DNA from: Erysipelotrichaceae bacterium
GTDB taxonomy: Bacteria > Bacillota_I > Bacilli_A > Erysipelotrichales > Coprobacillaceae
Direction of reading: 5' to 3'
NCBI GenBank assembly: GCA_021202205.1
Contig: JAJQDJ010000074.1
Coordinates: 1-12,710, forward strand
DNA: 12,710 bases
In this document: positions 1 to 7,403 of the stretch, in pieces
How positions within the stretch are numbered: the stretch's first letter is position 1
How the letters are laid out: each line of letters starts with the position of its first letter
Notes under the pieces: model-generated
The model's database searches: none
The model's input: the letters and a program-made list of their open reading frames with translations, nothing else
Told to the model about the DNA's origin: nothing
Position numbers and translations under genes: made by a program

Positions 1-89
1 AAAATTAAATTTTTTTCATCTTAATTCCACTTTCTGCTTGCAATTCGGGAAAAAAATAATTTTATGAAAGACAGAAATAGACATCATTA

Positions 90-2396
90 TTAATAGTAAC
101 AATTGGTTAATGACATTTTCTTTTTAATATCTTTTAAATCAACATTTTTTTTGAAAAAATAATCCATAATGAGCATCACTTCCTGAGAATTTTCATTAGT
201 AAAATGAATATAACCACTTTTTATTTTGGATAAAGAGAAATTATTAAATAATAGTGTTCGACAATTCATTAAATGCATACGACAATACTCATCAGTTATA
301 ATGTCGAATTTTTCATTTTTCCTATCTATAAGTGCAAATTTATGATTTTGACAAATATTACAATTCTTTTTTAAATATCCAAAATAATAATGGGATATTG
401 GACAATAATCACTGACCATATTTTCTATTTTTCCATATATTTGAATTATGCATTTTGACATATCAGTATGTATATGATTGATTTCTTGTAGATTCATTTC
501 ATTAGATAATATTTTTTTGCATGAGTAATGTTCAGCACTAAAAGAATTATAGATACTCATTCCTGTTCCCATAATTAATTTTCTATTATGGAATCCTTCA
601 TAAGCTCCGTAATTATTTATGAGAATTGTATCTACTAGTGAGTATATTTGAGATTGTTTAATATCAAATATTTCTTGAGTTTTTAATACTTTTGATGTTG
701 CTAGAATGAGTTTAGGATATATTTGAAATGCTTTAATTGTATTTGATTGGTAAGGATATATTATTTCTATATCAGGATAATCTTTGACTATTTTTAATTG
801 TTCCAATGACGAAACTTGAACATAGAATGATTGTTTTTGAGATGCTTTTTGTTTTGGATAAGCAATAGCTTGTTTGTTATTTTTATGTATAATTTTATGA
901 GATAATTGATACTCTAGTATCTCACATCCCTTTCTTCTTAGTTCATTAATTTCCTTGATTGGTATTGATATATGATCATCTGTGATAATATTTATATGAT
1001 TAGCATAAAATGGTGTTTGTCCCAATTTATTTAATTGTGATTGAATACGTTGCTTGGTTGTTGCAGTTGTTTTTGCTTTTGCGACATTGGATAATGCTTT
1101 TACTGTTACTTCATAATGATCATCCTTTAATGAAAGTGTAGCTGGAAAACCTATTTTTGCTTGAAACACCATATTAATTGGATGTTTATACAAAGGTTTA
1201 CTATAAGCTTGTTGAAGATTATGTAAAACTTTTGTATCGACTGTTTTACGGACATTTCCTTTATTAATAAATTTATTAAATTCAATATCTATTATATCAT
1301 TCATACTTGCATGATTCACGAGCTTGCCATTTTTATATATTTTATTTACTGGTCTTCCTTTGTCAATCGTTTCAAATACAATACTATCTCCTTGAAATAA
1401 TTCATCGCTAAGTTTTATCTTAACAAGTTTTAACTTTCTATTATAAGATAAAACATATCCAATAATTACACCCTTATTACCTGAATAATCACCGTCAACA
1501 ATATGTTTATCGTTAAATAGATAACCACTTGTATAATTACGATTAAACATTGATAGCATGTTTTGTTTTTCATTATTTAAAGAGATAGACTCTTTATTAT
1601 AATATGCATCAATAGCCTTACGATATGCTAAAACTGTGCTAGCAACATATTCTGGTTTTTTCATTCGGCCTTCTATTTTCAACGAATGAATACCTGATTC
1701 AATAAGATGATCAATATTATCTATAGTCATTAAATCTCTAGGTGATAACATATAAGGATATTTATTTTCTAAAAGCTTATTATCCTGCATTAAGCGATAT
1801 TGTAATCGACAAGGCTGAGCGCATTCACCTCTATTGCCACTTCTTTGGCCAATCATACTGCTCATCAAACACTGTCCAGAATAACTCACACATAAGGCTC
1901 CATGGACAAATACTTCTATTTCTATATGAGTATTATGAATGATTTCTTTTATTTCGTCGAGCGTATTTTCGCGTGCTAATACAACACGTTTGGCACCTAA
2001 TTTATCAAAATATTGAACTCCTTGTACATTCATCAGACTAGCTTGTGTGCTCATATGTATTTCAAAATCTGGATAAGTATTTCTTACTAGTAAAAATAAA
2101 CCCAAATCTTGTACAATCAAAGCATCAACTTGTGATTCATAAAGAAAATGAATATAATTCATGAGTTCATCAAATTCGTTATCCTTATACAATGTATTAA
2201 CGGTTACATATACTTTTACGCAAAAGATATGGGCTTGTTTTACAGCCCATTGAATATCTTCTTTTGTAAAATTTGTAGCATGAGCTCTAGCACTAAAAGA
2301 TTCCCCACCAATATAGATAGCGTCTGCGCCACAATTCAAGGCAGCTTTAAAACTTTCTTTGTCGCCTGCAGGTGCTAATAATTCTATTTTTTTCAT
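90..2396 (-). CDS. Peptidase U32 family protein, long form (RlhA-like)
   Basis: This is a 768-residue protein with an N-terminal U32 TIM-barrel domain (about residues 1-300) and a long C-terminal extension of the DUF3656/collagenase-like type. The U32 signature is seen at about 161-180 (EVFVHGALC...GQC), followed by NRGECAQPC. Cysteines 169, 176, 192 and 196 are candidate iron-sulfur ligands. A second cysteine-rich block near the C-terminus (CNIC...LIDRKNEKF...C) matches the usual end of long U32 proteins. Despite the peptidase name, studied relatives (RlhA, TrhP, UbiU/V) act in rRNA or tRNA hydroxylation or in ubiquinone hydroxylation. RNA hydroxylation is the likeliest role, but the substrate cannot be read from sequence. 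I chose the ATG at 2396 because it overlaps the mtnN stop as ATGA and gives the family-typical start MKKIELLAPAG. An in-frame ATG at 2420 would add eight atypical residues. It is the last gene of the operon in view, and its stop is followed at once by further in-frame stops. Confidence 0.9.
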   Translation of the reverse strand: MKKIELLAPAGDKESFKAALNCGADAIYIGGESFSARAHATNFTKEDIQWAVKQAHIFCVKVYVTVNTLYKDNEFDELMNYIHFLYESQVDALIVQDLGLFLLVRNTYPDFEIHMSTQASLMNVQGVQYFDKLGAKRVVLARENTLDEIKEIIHNTHIEIEVFVHGALCVSYSGQCLMSSMIGQRSGNRGECAQPCRLQYRLMQDNKLLENKYPYMLSPRDLMTIDNIDHLIESGIHSLKIEGRMKKPEYVASTVLAYRKAIDAYYNKESISLNNEKQNMLSMFNRNYTSGYLFNDKHIVDGDYSGNKGVIIGYVLSYNRKLKLVKIKLSDELFQGDSIVFETIDKGRPVNKIYKNGKLVNHASMNDIIDIEFNKFINKGNVRKTVDTKVLHNLQQAYSKPLYKHPINMVFQAKIGFPATLSLKDDHYEVTVKALSNVAKAKTTATTKQRIQSQLNKLGQTPFYANHINIITDDHISIPIKEINELRRKGCEILEYQLSHKIIHKNNKQAIAYPKQKASQKQSFYVQVSSLEQLKIVKDYPDIEIIYPYQSNTIKAFQIYPKLILATSKVLKTQEIFDIKQSQIYSLVDTILINNYGAYEGFHNRKLIMGTGMSIYNSFSAEHYSCKKILSNEMNLQEINHIHTDMSKCIIQIYGKIENMVSDYCPISHYYFGYLKKNCNICQNHKFALIDRKNEKFDIITDEYCRMHLMNCRTLLFNNFSLSKIKSGYIHFTNENSQEVMLIMDYFFKKNVDLKDIKKKMSLTNCYY

Positions 2397-3082
2397 ATAG
2401 CTGCAACTAAATCGTAGCACATTTTAGCTGAAGCGGCAGAAGCTTTTTTAACAAAAGTATCAAATTGGACTTGACTATCACCTTTATTAAAGATATCACT
2501 TAAAGATCTTGTAATAATAAAAGGTGTCTTAAAAACATAACAAACTTGAGCGATTGAGGCAGCTTCCATTTCACTGCATACAGCTTTAGGAAAGTAGTTT
2601 TTAATATGATTGACTTGATCTTGACGGGAAACAAACTGATCACCTGAGGCAATAAGTCCTATATGATAATGAATATTTTGTTTGTCAAGAATATCTTTTG
2701 TTTTTTCTAATAGCTGCTTATCAGGTTCAAAAAATGTTGGCATACCAGGAATTTTACCATATTCATATCCAAATCCCTCAACATCTACATCATGATGCAC
2801 CACACTTGATGATACAATGACATCACCAACATTTTGAGAATCATTAATACCTCCAGCGGTACCAATATTAATCACACAATCAATCGTAAATTTAGTTAAT
2901 AATAATGTTGCAGAAACAGAAGCATTGACTTTACCGATACCACCTTGAACAACAACAACATCTTTATTATGCATTTGTCCTTGATAAAAAGTATAATCTA
3001 AAATTTTCTCTTCTACTTTAATATCCATAAGCTTTAATAATTCTGCAACTTCTTCCTTCATTGCTCCGATAATTCCTATCAT
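2393..3082 (-). CDS. mtnN: 5'-methylthioadenosine/S-adenosylhomocysteine nucleosidase
   Basis: The enzyme cleaves the glycosidic bond of methylthioadenosine, S-adenosylhomocysteine and 5'-deoxyadenosine, releasing adenine. It recycles by-products of methylation, polyamine and radical-SAM reactions in the cytosol. The chain is about 229 residues, close to the 232 of the E. coli enzyme. It opens with the family start IGIIGAMKEEV, and the general acid/base residues fall at E11, E173 (in SEMEAAS) and D196 (in RSLSD). GTAGG and the ASGDQF segment belong to the nucleoside phosphorylase fold. The start at 3082 has AAGG about nine bases upstream. ATGs at 3091 and 3103 are also in frame. The one at 3091 overlaps the preceding stop as ATGA, but its AAGG lies directly against the start codon. 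The 3' end overlaps the U32 start by four bases. Its position directly after a methyltransferase is suggestive, because SAH is that enzyme's product. Confidence 0.95.
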   Translation of the reverse strand: MIGIIGAMKEEVAELLKLMDIKVEEKILDYTFYQGQMHNKDVVVVQGGIGKVNASVSATLLLTKFTIDCVINIGTAGGINDSQNVGDVIVSSSVVHHDVDVEGFGYEYGKIPGMPTFFEPDKQLLEKTKDILDKQNIHYHIGLIASGDQFVSRQDQVNHIKNYFPKAVCSEMEAASIAQVCYVFKTPFIITRSLSDIFNKGDSQVQFDTFVKKASAASAKMCYDLVAAI

Positions 3083-3087
3083 TTTTT

Positions 3088-3798
3088 TCATCCTTTCTGA
3101 CATACAAAAATAATACGTTCACACTCTTTATGATATTCTTCAAAGTCACCATAATATGATATGTTATGAAACCCAACATCATGCAACCATTGAATATATT
3201 GATCAATTTCATAAGTTTTTTGATAATGAAATTCATTCACAATATCATTTTCAATACGATCTTCAATATACACTTGATGTTTCACATATCCATTATCCAG
3301 TAATTCAACTTTCCAATCAAAAATATAATCTTCATCTTCACTATGCTCATGATAATCTTTTAAAATCGTATTCATTTTATATATACTATCAACATCAAAA
3401 ATAAATGAACCATCTTGTTTTAAAGATTGATAAACATTCTTGAAAGTCTGAATAATTTGTTGTTTATCTAAAAGATAATTCATTGAATCACATAAACATA
3501 GAATTAAGTCGACTTCACGATTTGTTTTAAAATCAGTCATATCCACACGTTGAAATATAAGACTCACGTTTTCTTCCATAGCTTTTTGCTTCGCTACTTC
3601 TAACATATCCATGGATAAATCTGGTGCATACACATCTTTTCCAGTTTTAGCTAAACGTATCGCTATTTCTCCAGTCCCACATGCTAATTCAAAAACATCA
3701 TCAAATAAAGCATGATCACAAATAAATTTTAGATAATCATCATAAAACTTTAAATAAATCAAGCTATCATAATAATAGCTAAAATTCTCATAACTCAT
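3088..3798 (-). CDS. Class I SAM-dependent methyltransferase, YqeM-like
   Basis: This is a 236-residue Rossmann-fold methyltransferase. SAM motif I is seen at about residues 35-46 (VFELACGTGEIA) and an acidic residue ends the next strand (APDLS, about 59-63). A later VDLILCLCDSMNYL segment fits motifs III-IV, and SFIFDVDS fits the next core strand. The C-terminal half (KTYEIDQYIQWLHDVGF) resembles the substrate-side region of YqeM proteins. Gene order after rsfS matches B. subtilis yqeM. The methyl acceptor is not established for this family as far as I know, so no substrate is assigned. The start codon overlaps the rsfS stop as ATGA, and a GAGG lies roughly a dozen bases upstream, rather far for a ribosome binding site. 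Coupling to rsfS translation is therefore likely. Confidence 0.85.
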   Translation of the reverse strand: MSYENFSYYYDSLIYLKFYDDYLKFICDHALFDDVFELACGTGEIAIRLAKTGKDVYAPDLSMDMLEVAKQKAMEENVSLIFQRVDMTDFKTNREVDLILCLCDSMNYLLDKQQIIQTFKNVYQSLKQDGSFIFDVDSIYKMNTILKDYHEHSEDEDYIFDWKVELLDNGYVKHQVYIEDRIENDIVNEFHYQKTYEIDQYIQWLHDVGFHNISYYGDFEEYHKECERIIFVCQKG

Positions 3799-4142
3799 TT
3801 TTGTAACATATCCTCAATATCAATACGAGGCATATCACCCCAAAGTTTTTCTAAATTATAACTTTTTCTTTCTTCTTCTTGAAAAATATGACAAACTACA
3901 TCTCCACAATCGATTAGTAACCATTTAGAATTTCTTAATCCTTCTATACTTTTTATTTCAATATCATTAATTTCACATTGTTCTTTTATATTATCTTTGA
4001 TGGCATTCATTAATCTTTCATTAGATGCACTACATAATACAAAAGTATCAAATAATGGACTCACTTCAGCCATATCAATTGCGACAATATTTGTTGCTAA
4101 TTTATCATCCATAGCTTTAACTATTACTTCTAATTCACTCAT
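3795..4142 (-). CDS. rsfS: Ribosomal silencing factor RsfS (YqeL)
   Basis: RsfS binds protein uL14 of the large ribosomal subunit and blocks joining to the small subunit, which lowers translation during starvation. The 115-residue length is typical. The family signature is nearly complete: DMAEVSPLFDTFVLCSASNE near the start, then SIEGLRNSKWLLIDCGDVVCHIF and the closing RKSYNLEKLWGD. The start is well supported by AAGGAG about eight bases upstream and by an ATGA overlap with the stop of the nadD-yqeK gene. The gene is followed by the same kind of overlap with the methyltransferase. The position between yqeK and yqeM is the conserved Firmicutes arrangement. Confidence 0.96.
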   Translation of the reverse strand: MSELEVIVKAMDDKLATNIVAIDMAEVSPLFDTFVLCSASNERLMNAIKDNIKEQCEINDIEIKSIEGLRNSKWLLIDCGDVVCHIFQEEERKSYNLEKLWGDMPRIDIEDMLQK

Positions 4143-5239
4143 TCAATTTCTCCTTTTATACAATAATGTTCATATATTTTAAAAAATATGGGATCAATAT
4201 CTCGACCTTTTTCTTTAGAAAAACTATAAAAATCTTCTAATGAATTTCTAAATCCTTGATGAATATTATTTTTGCATATTTCTATTTGCTTTGATGAATC
4301 ATAACCTCTTAAAGGATCAAGCTTATCAGCACAATATAAGCATTTTCCTATAGCTGACATAGATGTAGAAGCAGTTGTATGATCTTCAATAGCTTTTAAA
4401 ATGACATTATCATCAATTAAATAAATATTTTTAGCTATATAAGAAGATAACCATTGATGCCATATAGCTTCGCTCATATGGATATATTCTGGGTAGTACT
4501 TTGTCATAAGATCTGCTGCTGTATCGTGGTCTAACTCCTTGGCAATATCATGTAAAATACCTGCAATATAAGCTTGCTTACCATTTAATCCATTAGAATT
4601 AGCAAAATCTTTAGCTAAATTCGCTACTGAACATGAATGTTTCCACCTTTTTTCTTTCATATGGATTTGAATCATAGTATTCAAATAAATACCTTGATTT
4701 GAAATATAATGTAAAACATTTTTATCTAGTAGTTCTACATGTCCATTTCTTACATCACTACTGCTTGCTGTAATAGGTTTGTTTTTTAACTTTATAAAAT
4801 GATATTTCTTTAATAATTTCTTATCTGGTTTATAACCACCTCTTTTAAAGGCAACTAATTGCACCATTTTAGATATTCTTTTAGGATGTTTCCATTTATA
4901 AAAAAGATTAGCTTGATCCATCCCCATAATATAGTAATATTCATTATTTGGATTTTCTTCAATAATTTGAGTAATGGTTTGATAGGTATAATTCTTTTCA
5001 TCACTATTATTATCTATTTCAATATGATTGATAGTGATATGATTTGTATTTTGTAATGATATTTCTAGCATTTTAAGACGATCTTCTTTACTGGCAGAAT
5101 CATGATCTTTCCATGGGTTATGGGCAGTAGGTATAAGTTGAACTTCATCTAATGAAAGTTGTGTTAAAGCAAATAAAGCAATTTCGATATGGGTTTTGGT
5201 TACTGGATCAAAACTACCACCAAATAAACCTATTTTCAT
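4139..5239 (-). CDS. nadD: Fused nicotinate-nucleotide adenylyltransferase (NadD) and HD-domain hydrolase (YqeK)
   Basis: One 366-residue chain carries two enzymes that are separate adjacent genes in B. subtilis. Residues 1 to about 188 are NadD, which joins ATP and nicotinate mononucleotide to make deamido-NAD. The signs are GLFGGSFDPVTKTH (4-17), PTAHNPWK, YYIMGMDQ (102-109) and the closing ASSSDVRNG (159-166). Residues 194 to about 360 are an HD hydrolase of the YqeK type, whose studied members split diadenosine tetraphosphate symmetrically. Its metal ligands can be traced at H201, H230-D231, H261, H287 and D305. The usual HxGH nucleotide motif of NadD reads TxTH here, with only the second histidine kept. 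No Shine-Dalgarno precedes the internal methionine at residue 194, so a separate YqeK product is not suggested. The start overlaps the yhbY stop as ATGA, and the stop overlaps rsfS in the same way. A GAAGGGG sits about eleven bases upstream of the start. Confidence 0.94.
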   Translation of the reverse strand: MKIGLFGGSFDPVTKTHIEIALFALTQLSLDEVQLIPTAHNPWKDHDSASKEDRLKMLEISLQNTNHITINHIEIDNNSDEKNYTYQTITQIIEENPNNEYYYIMGMDQANLFYKWKHPKRISKMVQLVAFKRGGYKPDKKLLKKYHFIKLKNKPITASSSDVRNGHVELLDKNVLHYISNQGIYLNTMIQIHMKEKRWKHSCSVANLAKDFANSNGLNGKQAYIAGILHDIAKELDHDTAADLMTKYYPEYIHMSEAIWHQWLSSYIAKNIYLIDDNVILKAIEDHTTASTSMSAIGKCLYCADKLDPLRGYDSSKQIEICKNNIHQGFRNSLEDFYSFSKEKGRDIDPIFFKIYEHYCIKGEIE

Positions 5240-5520
5240 ATATGATATATCCCCTTCTCACTTGCTTTATATAAAACAATAACACGACCTATTATTTGTA
5301 CAATTTCACTATTACTGCGTTGACTAATTTGAAGAGCAATACTTTCAATATCTACTTGACAGCTTTTAAGAACTTTTATTTTTATTAATTCATGGGCACC
5401 TAATGCATCAATAATACCATTAATTTGACTTTCAGAGATACCAGATTTGCCTATTTGGAATATAGCATTTAATTCATTGGCTTTGTTTTTTAAATATCTT
5501 TTTTGTTTACCTGTTAACAT
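5236..5520 (-). CDS. yhbY: CRM-domain RNA-binding protein YhbY (YqeI)
   Basis: This is a 94-residue single-domain CRM (YhbY) protein. Bacterial members bind pre-50S ribosomal particles and are thought to help large-subunit assembly. The opening LTGKQKRYLKNKANEL, the central FQIGKSGISESQING and the HELIKIKVLKSC segment follow the family pattern, and the length is normal. The start is decided by an excellent ribosome binding site, AGGAGG at 5526-5531, five bases before the ATG. The first bases of that site lie inside the TAG stop of yqeH. The 3' end overlaps nadD-yqeK by four bases. In B. subtilis aroE sits between yqeH and this gene. Here it is missing and the two genes are nearly fused end to end. 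Confidence 0.93.
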   Translation of the reverse strand: MLTGKQKRYLKNKANELNAIFQIGKSGISESQINGIIDALGAHELIKIKVLKSCQVDIESIALQISQRSNSEIVQIIGRVIVLYKASEKGIYHI

Positions 5521-5529
5521 AATTTCCTC

Positions 5530-6633
5530 CTAAATAAGTGCATCTCTCATTATTACATTAACATGAGGTGGTGCATAAACTGTAATAAGATTTCCCATAT
5601 GACCATGAATTGTTACAAATCCCAAACCAGAAATAACAATATCAGATTTTTTATCAGTTAAATGAAAGTTATATTTCTTAAAATTTTGAATAGTATTCAT
5701 ACCTTTTATTTCATGTTTGAATGTCATATGACGATTATATAAATCATCAGCATTAACAGTTTTACAGCGATGAATTTTTAAGTTTTTAGAAAAGTAATTA
5801 ATAAATCTTGTTTGTTGTCCTTTAATAAAGTCCATACGTGCTAGTCCATCAAAATAAAGCGTTTGATCACTATTAAGATTAAAACTAATTGGTCTTAACT
5901 CACTTTGAGGAATAATTTGTTTTAATTCATTGAGTTCTAATAGGTGAGTGATTTGATGTTCGTTGACAATACCAGGTGTATCATATAAAAAAGTATCATT
6001 ATCTAAAGGGATTTCAATAAAATTTAATGTTGTTCCAGGATATTCTGAAACAGTAATTAGATTTTGATCACTCATTGAAACATAATGCTTTAATAGAGCA
6101 TTGATGAATGTTGATTTACCAACATTTGTGACACCAATAACATATACGTCTCGATGATGACGATATTGTTGTATTTCATCATATATTCTATCCAATAGCA
6201 TATTCTTTTTGGCACTGGTTATAATAACGTCAACAGGTTTAATACCTTCTTCTTTTAATTGTCGGCGAACCCAATGTTCTAATTTTGTATTATTACATGA
6301 TTTAGGAAGTACATCACGTTTATTGGCTAAAACCAACACATCATTGTAGCCAATATGTCTTTGTACACCTTGAATCAAGCTACCATGAAAATCAAATAAA
6401 TCTATCATGTAAACAACCAAACAATCTTTATCTCCGATAGAAGATAGTAATTTTAAATAATCATCTTTTGTAAGATTGGTTTGTTGTAATTGATGATAAT
6501 TTTTTAATTGAAAACATCTTTGACATAGTATATGATCTTTTTCTAATGCATTTTTTGGAACATAGCCAATATTCTTTTCGTTTTCACTTTGAATAATGGC
6601 ACCACATCCAAAACATTTTATGACTTTATTCAT
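5530..6633 (-). CDS. yqeH: Ribosome biogenesis GTPase YqeH
   Basis: This is a 367-residue circularly permuted GTPase needed for 30S subunit assembly in B. subtilis. An N-terminal zinc finger is formed by C7, C10, C37 and C40. The GTPase motifs then appear in permuted order: G4 as NKRD (104-107), G5 as TSAK (139-142), G1/P-loop as GVTNVGKST (167-175) and G3 as DTPG (218-221). The C-terminal third is the treble-clef-like RNA-binding region typical of YqeH. The ATG at 6633 has GAAGG six bases upstream. It is the first gene of the minus-strand operon and diverges from sigK across 95 bases. The yqeG gene that usually precedes it is absent at this site. I found no convincing -35 element for it in the intergenic region, although TAAAAT (complement of 6665-6670) could be a -10. 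Confidence 0.95.
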   Translation of the reverse strand: MNKVIKCFGCGAIIQSENEKNIGYVPKNALEKDHILCQRCFQLKNYHQLQQTNLTKDDYLKLLSSIGDKDCLVVYMIDLFDFHGSLIQGVQRHIGYNDVLVLANKRDVLPKSCNNTKLEHWVRRQLKEEGIKPVDVIITSAKKNMLLDRIYDEIQQYRHHRDVYVIGVTNVGKSTFINALLKHYVSMSDQNLITVSEYPGTTLNFIEIPLDNDTFLYDTPGIVNEHQITHLLELNELKQIIPQSELRPISFNLNSDQTLYFDGLARMDFIKGQQTRFINYFSKNLKIHRCKTVNADDLYNRHMTFKHEIKGMNTIQNFKKYNFHLTDKKSDIVISGLGFVTIHGHMGNLITVYAPPHVNVIMRDALI

Positions 6634-6683
6634 TTGTTACCTTCTTTCTTGTTCGTTTTAACCTATTTTAATAAATATGAAAA

Positions 6684-6711
6684 GCATAAATAATAATGAA
6701 TTTCATATAAT
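6684..6711 (+). promoter_or_regulatory. Candidate sporulation (sigma-E/K-type) promoter of sigK
   Basis: CATATAAT at 6704-6711 matches the CATAnnnT -10 core of sigma-E and sigma-K promoters. GCATA at 6684-6688 resembles the ATA-centred -35 of sigma-E promoters at roughly the right distance. The same bases include TATAAT, a perfect sigma-A -10, but no good TTGACA partner is present. If used, transcription would start only a few bases before the GAGGTG ribosome binding site, giving a very short leader. The assignment rests on consensus knowledge only. Confidence 0.35.
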
Positions 6712-6720
6712 CTTATATGA
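6703..6720. repeat. 18-bp palindrome in the yqeH-sigK divergent region
   Basis: TCATATAA, a TC spacer and TTATATGA form perfect 8-base inverted arms. The left arm holds the candidate sigK -10 and the right arm abuts the sigK Shine-Dalgarno. An operator is possible. A chance AT-rich palindrome cannot be excluded. Confidence 0.5.
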
Positions 6721-6728
6721 GGTGAAAT

Positions 6729-7403
6729 ATGTTTATTTTAACATTGTTACAACAATTATTTTTTGTTTCTTATATCAAAACAAGAGCTTATAAAGCACCT
6801 TTAAGCAAATCTCAGGAACAATCATTGTTGGAGGCTTATTTTCAAGGTGATCAAACAGCTAGAAATGATTTGATTGAGCATAATTTAAGATTAGTCGCTC
6901 ATATTGCTAAAAAATATGAAAATAATAAAGATCTTAGTGAAGATTTAATCAGTATTGGTACAATAGGCCTTATTAAAGCCATTGATAGCTATAAACCAGG
7001 TAAATCAACAAAATTATCTACTTATGCTGCAAAATGTATTGAGAATGAAATTCTTATGCATTTAAGGGCTAATAAGAAAACCCATCTAGATGTATCTTTA
7101 AATGAAACATTAAGTATCGACAATGATGGTAGTGAAATGACTTTAATGGATATTATTCCAAGTGATGAAAAACCAATAATAGATACAATTATGACAAATG
7201 ATTCATTGAATCAATTACATGAATATTTTAAATTGCTTACAAAACGTGAAAGAACGATTCTTATTCAACGTTATGGATTGAACAATCAAAAAATAAAAAC
7301 ACAAAAGGAAATAACCCAAGATATGCATATATCTAGATCTTATGTGTCACGTATTGAAAAACGTGCTTTAATTAAACTGCTGAAAGCTTATCTTCATCAG
7401 TGA
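6729..7403 (+). CDS. sigK: RNA polymerase sporulation sigma factor SigK, with short pro-sequence
   Basis: This is a 224-residue sigma-70 family factor of the SigK type. It directs late mother-cell transcription during sporulation (coat and cortex genes in B. subtilis). Residues 46-115 are region 2, with the SigK/SigE block LIEHNLRLVAHI and EDLISIGTIGLIKAI, and ENEILMHLRA follows. Region 4 with its helix-turn-helix is at about 192-216 (SRSYVSRIEKRAL). The hydrophobic start MFILTLLQQLFF-VSYIK aligns with the pro-sequence and cleavage region of B. subtilis pro-sigma-K (VSYVK), but is only about 14 residues long rather than about 20. An in-frame TGA at 6723-6725, two codons before the ATG, rules out a longer form. 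GAGGTG at 6719-6724 is the ribosome binding site, four bases from the ATG. The frame is continuous, so there is no skin-type insertion. The gene diverges from yqeH and converges on parC. Confidence 0.92.
   Translation: MFILTLLQQLFFVSYIKTRAYKAPLSKSQEQSLLEAYFQGDQTARNDLIEHNLRLVAHIAKKYENNKDLSEDLISIGTIGLIKAIDSYKPGKSTKLSTYAAKCIENEILMHLRANKKTHLDVSLNETLSIDNDGSEMTLMDIIPSDEKPIIDTIMTNDSLNQLHEYFKLLTKRERTILIQRYGLNNQKIKTQKEITQDMHISRSYVSRIEKRALIKLLKAYLHQ

Noticed and set aside
16..87. Minus-strand 23-codon open frame just after the U32 stop
   Set aside because: It has no ribosome binding site, overlaps no known motif and is too short to support. A second short frame in the same bases (ending MKKI) is preceded at once by a stop.
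1742..2378. Plus-strand open frames of 66 and 76 codons
   Set aside because: They lie antisense inside the well-supported U32 gene and have no recognisable protein features.
3018..3236. Minus-strand 72-codon frame spanning the yqeM-mtnN junction
   Set aside because: It overlaps the conserved ends of both genes in another frame and ends within mtnN. No support as a gene or as a frameshifted fragment.
6729..7403. The sigma factor as SigE, SigF or SigG
   Set aside because: The VSYIK region after a hydrophobic start and the alignment of the whole chain favour SigK. The SigE pro-sequence is longer and different.
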